Part shown: positions 63,954 through 64,000 of the stretch, piece after piece
Layout: every line of letters starts with the position of its first letter
Position numbering within the stretch: the first letter of the stretch is position 1
Assembly: GCF_025950085.1 (NCBI RefSeq)
Contig: NZ_JAPDDS010000016.1
Coordinates: forward strand, 59,763 to 123,762
Source of the DNA: Luteolibacter flavescens
GTDB taxonomy: Bacteria > Verrucomicrobiota > Verrucomicrobiia > Verrucomicrobiales > Akkermansiaceae
Direction of reading: 5' to 3'
Length of the DNA: 64,000 nucleotides
Position numbers and translations under genes: made by a program
The notes under the pieces: model-generated
The model's database searches: none
Seen by the model: the letters and a program-made list of their open reading frames with translations, nothing else
Told to the model about the DNA's origin: nothing

Positions 63954-63992
63954 GACATGGGTTACACTTGTTCGGGGACATGGGTTACACTT
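63954..63992 (+). repeat. Tandem 16-mer, possible end of an insertion sequence
   Basis: GACATGGGTTACACTT occurs at 63954-63969 and again at 63977-63992, a period of 23 bases. The motif resembles sequence seen beside IS481/IS3-like elements, so a mobile element may begin here and run past the window edge. No transposase is inside the window to confirm it. Confidence 0.45.
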
Positions 63993-64000
63993 TTGGGCAC

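Noticed and set aside
1..64000. CRISPR arrays, tRNA and rRNA genes
   Set aside because: No regularly spaced repeats, tRNA-like cloverleaf with CCA-adjacent stem, or rRNA core sequence was seen on either strand.

Overview
The window looks like a chromosomal segment of a high-GC, Gram-negative bacterium of the Planctomycetota-Verrucomicrobiota-Chlamydiota group, most likely Verrucomicrobiota of the Luteolibacter/Verrucomicrobiaceae kind. This is inferred from gene content: a PEP-CTERM protein with an exosortase, secreted proteins built on thrombospondin type-3 (DxDGDG) repeats, sigma factors with membrane-spanning C-terminal extensions, an ECF sigma factor next to a TPR-containing Ser/Thr kinase, and MBG-domain surface proteins. 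No rRNA or tRNA gene was seen, so the taxon cannot be fixed from this sequence.

1-15.2 kb, surface proteins and unusual regulators. The window opens inside a filamentous-haemagglutinin-like gene. It meets, convergently, a rare fusion of a cysteine-dioxygenase-type cupin with an FAD/NAD(P) oxidoreductase. Then follow two tandem copies of one module. Each copy is a leftward sigma factor carrying a transmembrane segment and a large C-terminal domain, with a divergent rightward gene for a secreted 920-930 aa protein with eight calcium-binding-type repeats. The two divergent intergenic regions share a 50-bp block with fixed spacing.

15.2-20.9 kb, sugar operon. A HAD phosphatase, a sucrose-/mannosylfructose-phosphate synthase-type glycosyltransferase, a GH100-like glycosidase and a ClC chloride channel/antiporter are nearly overlapping. 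They probably make, and perhaps turn over, a non-reducing disaccharide used as a compatible solute. An extended -10 promoter inside a perfect inverted repeat and a hairpin touching the first start codon are visible upstream.

21.3-32.3 kb, exopolysaccharide export and exosortase block. The order is a WecA-like initiating phosphotransferase with an extra Rossmann domain, exosortase, EpsI-like protein, TPR protein, outer-membrane barrel, Wza-like export protein, Wzc-like tyrosine autokinase and a winged-helix regulator.

32.3-51.8 kb, variable polysaccharide block. It begins at a scar holding a truncated nucleotide-sugar epimerase. It continues with an intact epimerase, a Wzx-like flippase, seven GT4 glycosyltransferases, an FkbM methyltransferase, a Wzy-like polymerase, a YdcF protein, a WcaF-like acetyltransferase, a GT2 enzyme and an O-antigen-ligase-family protein. 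Many genes overlap by ATGA. It ends with an unrecognised 48-residue secreted peptide and a PEP-CTERM protein, the likely exosortase client.

51.8-64 kb. A degenerate IS630-type transposase is followed by an MBG-domain secreted protein, a further glycosyltransferase, a PmtA-like methyltransferase, a type-II-like lumazine synthase, an ECF sigma factor with a TPR kinase, an isochorismatase-family hydrolase, an alginate-export-family porin and a monooxygenase-fold membrane protein. The last bases hold a tandem 16-mer that may be the end of an insertion sequence.
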